Assembly (NCBI GenBank): GCA_025352585.1
Contig: JANXTD010000332.1
Coordinates: forward strand, 1 to 6,990
Direction of reading: 5' to 3'
Length of the DNA: 6,990 nt
DNA from: Fimbriiglobus sp.
GTDB taxonomy: Bacteria > Planctomycetota > Planctomycetia > Gemmatales > Gemmataceae
Made by a program: the position numbers and the translations under genes. Numbering within the stretch: position 1 is the first letter of the stretch; each line of letters opens with the position of its first letter. The notes beneath the pieces are model-generated. The model saw nothing but the letters and a program-made list of their open reading frames with translations, was not told where the DNA came from and searched no databases. Of the stretch, positions 5,528 through 6,990 are shown one piece after another.

Positions 5528-6990
<1,463 letters not shown>

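Overview
The window comes from a GC-rich bacterium, most likely a planctomycete of the Gemmataceae. The main clue is the gene at 1182-2408: it starts with a TIGR02996 'repeat-companion' domain followed by leucine-rich repeats, a family heavily expanded in Gemmata and its relatives. This placement is inferred from family knowledge; there is no rRNA in the window to confirm it. All eight genes I support lie on the minus strand, so transcription runs from high to low coordinates. Long plus-strand ORFs opposite them are GC-driven shadows.

In order of transcription: a gamma-alpha fused 2-oxoacid:ferredoxin oxidoreductase alpha subunit (korA type, its N-terminus cut by the right edge, 5528-6990); a small four-helix-bundle protein of the 23S rRNA intervening-sequence (S23/IVP) family (4990-5397); the matching beta subunit (korB type, 3883-4899); a zinc-ribbon, single-pass membrane protein (2951-3844); a zinc-ribbon/tandem-CBS protein whose start overlaps the previous stop (2442-2954); the TIGR02996/leucine-rich-repeat protein (1182-2408); a small EF-hand putative lipoprotein (710-1057); and the N-terminal part of DprA, the DNA-processing protein (1-546, cut by the left edge).

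KorA and KorB form a TPP and iron-sulfur enzyme that oxidises a 2-oxoacid (2-oxoglutarate is the likely substrate) to an acyl-CoA with ferredoxin as electron acceptor. The genes downstream of korB are closely spaced (-4 to about 38 nt) as far as the leucine-rich-repeat gene and could be co-transcribed, but nothing in them points to a shared pathway.

The standout structure is 4909-5525. The four-helix-bundle gene sits inside a roughly 617-bp cassette bounded by 37-bp inverted repeats (35 of 37 positions match), with a second tandem copy on the korB side. Each repeat is built from heptads of the form CGGGTNT plus a CGCAGAA tail, and each can form a G-quadruplex on one strand. The cassette fills the korA-korB gap almost exactly: the outer repeat ends lie 2 nt after the korA stop and next to the korB Shine-Dalgarno-like AGGG. 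Taking it out would leave the two genes about 11 nt apart. It looks like an insertion of an IVS-like element into a protein operon rather than into 23S rRNA.
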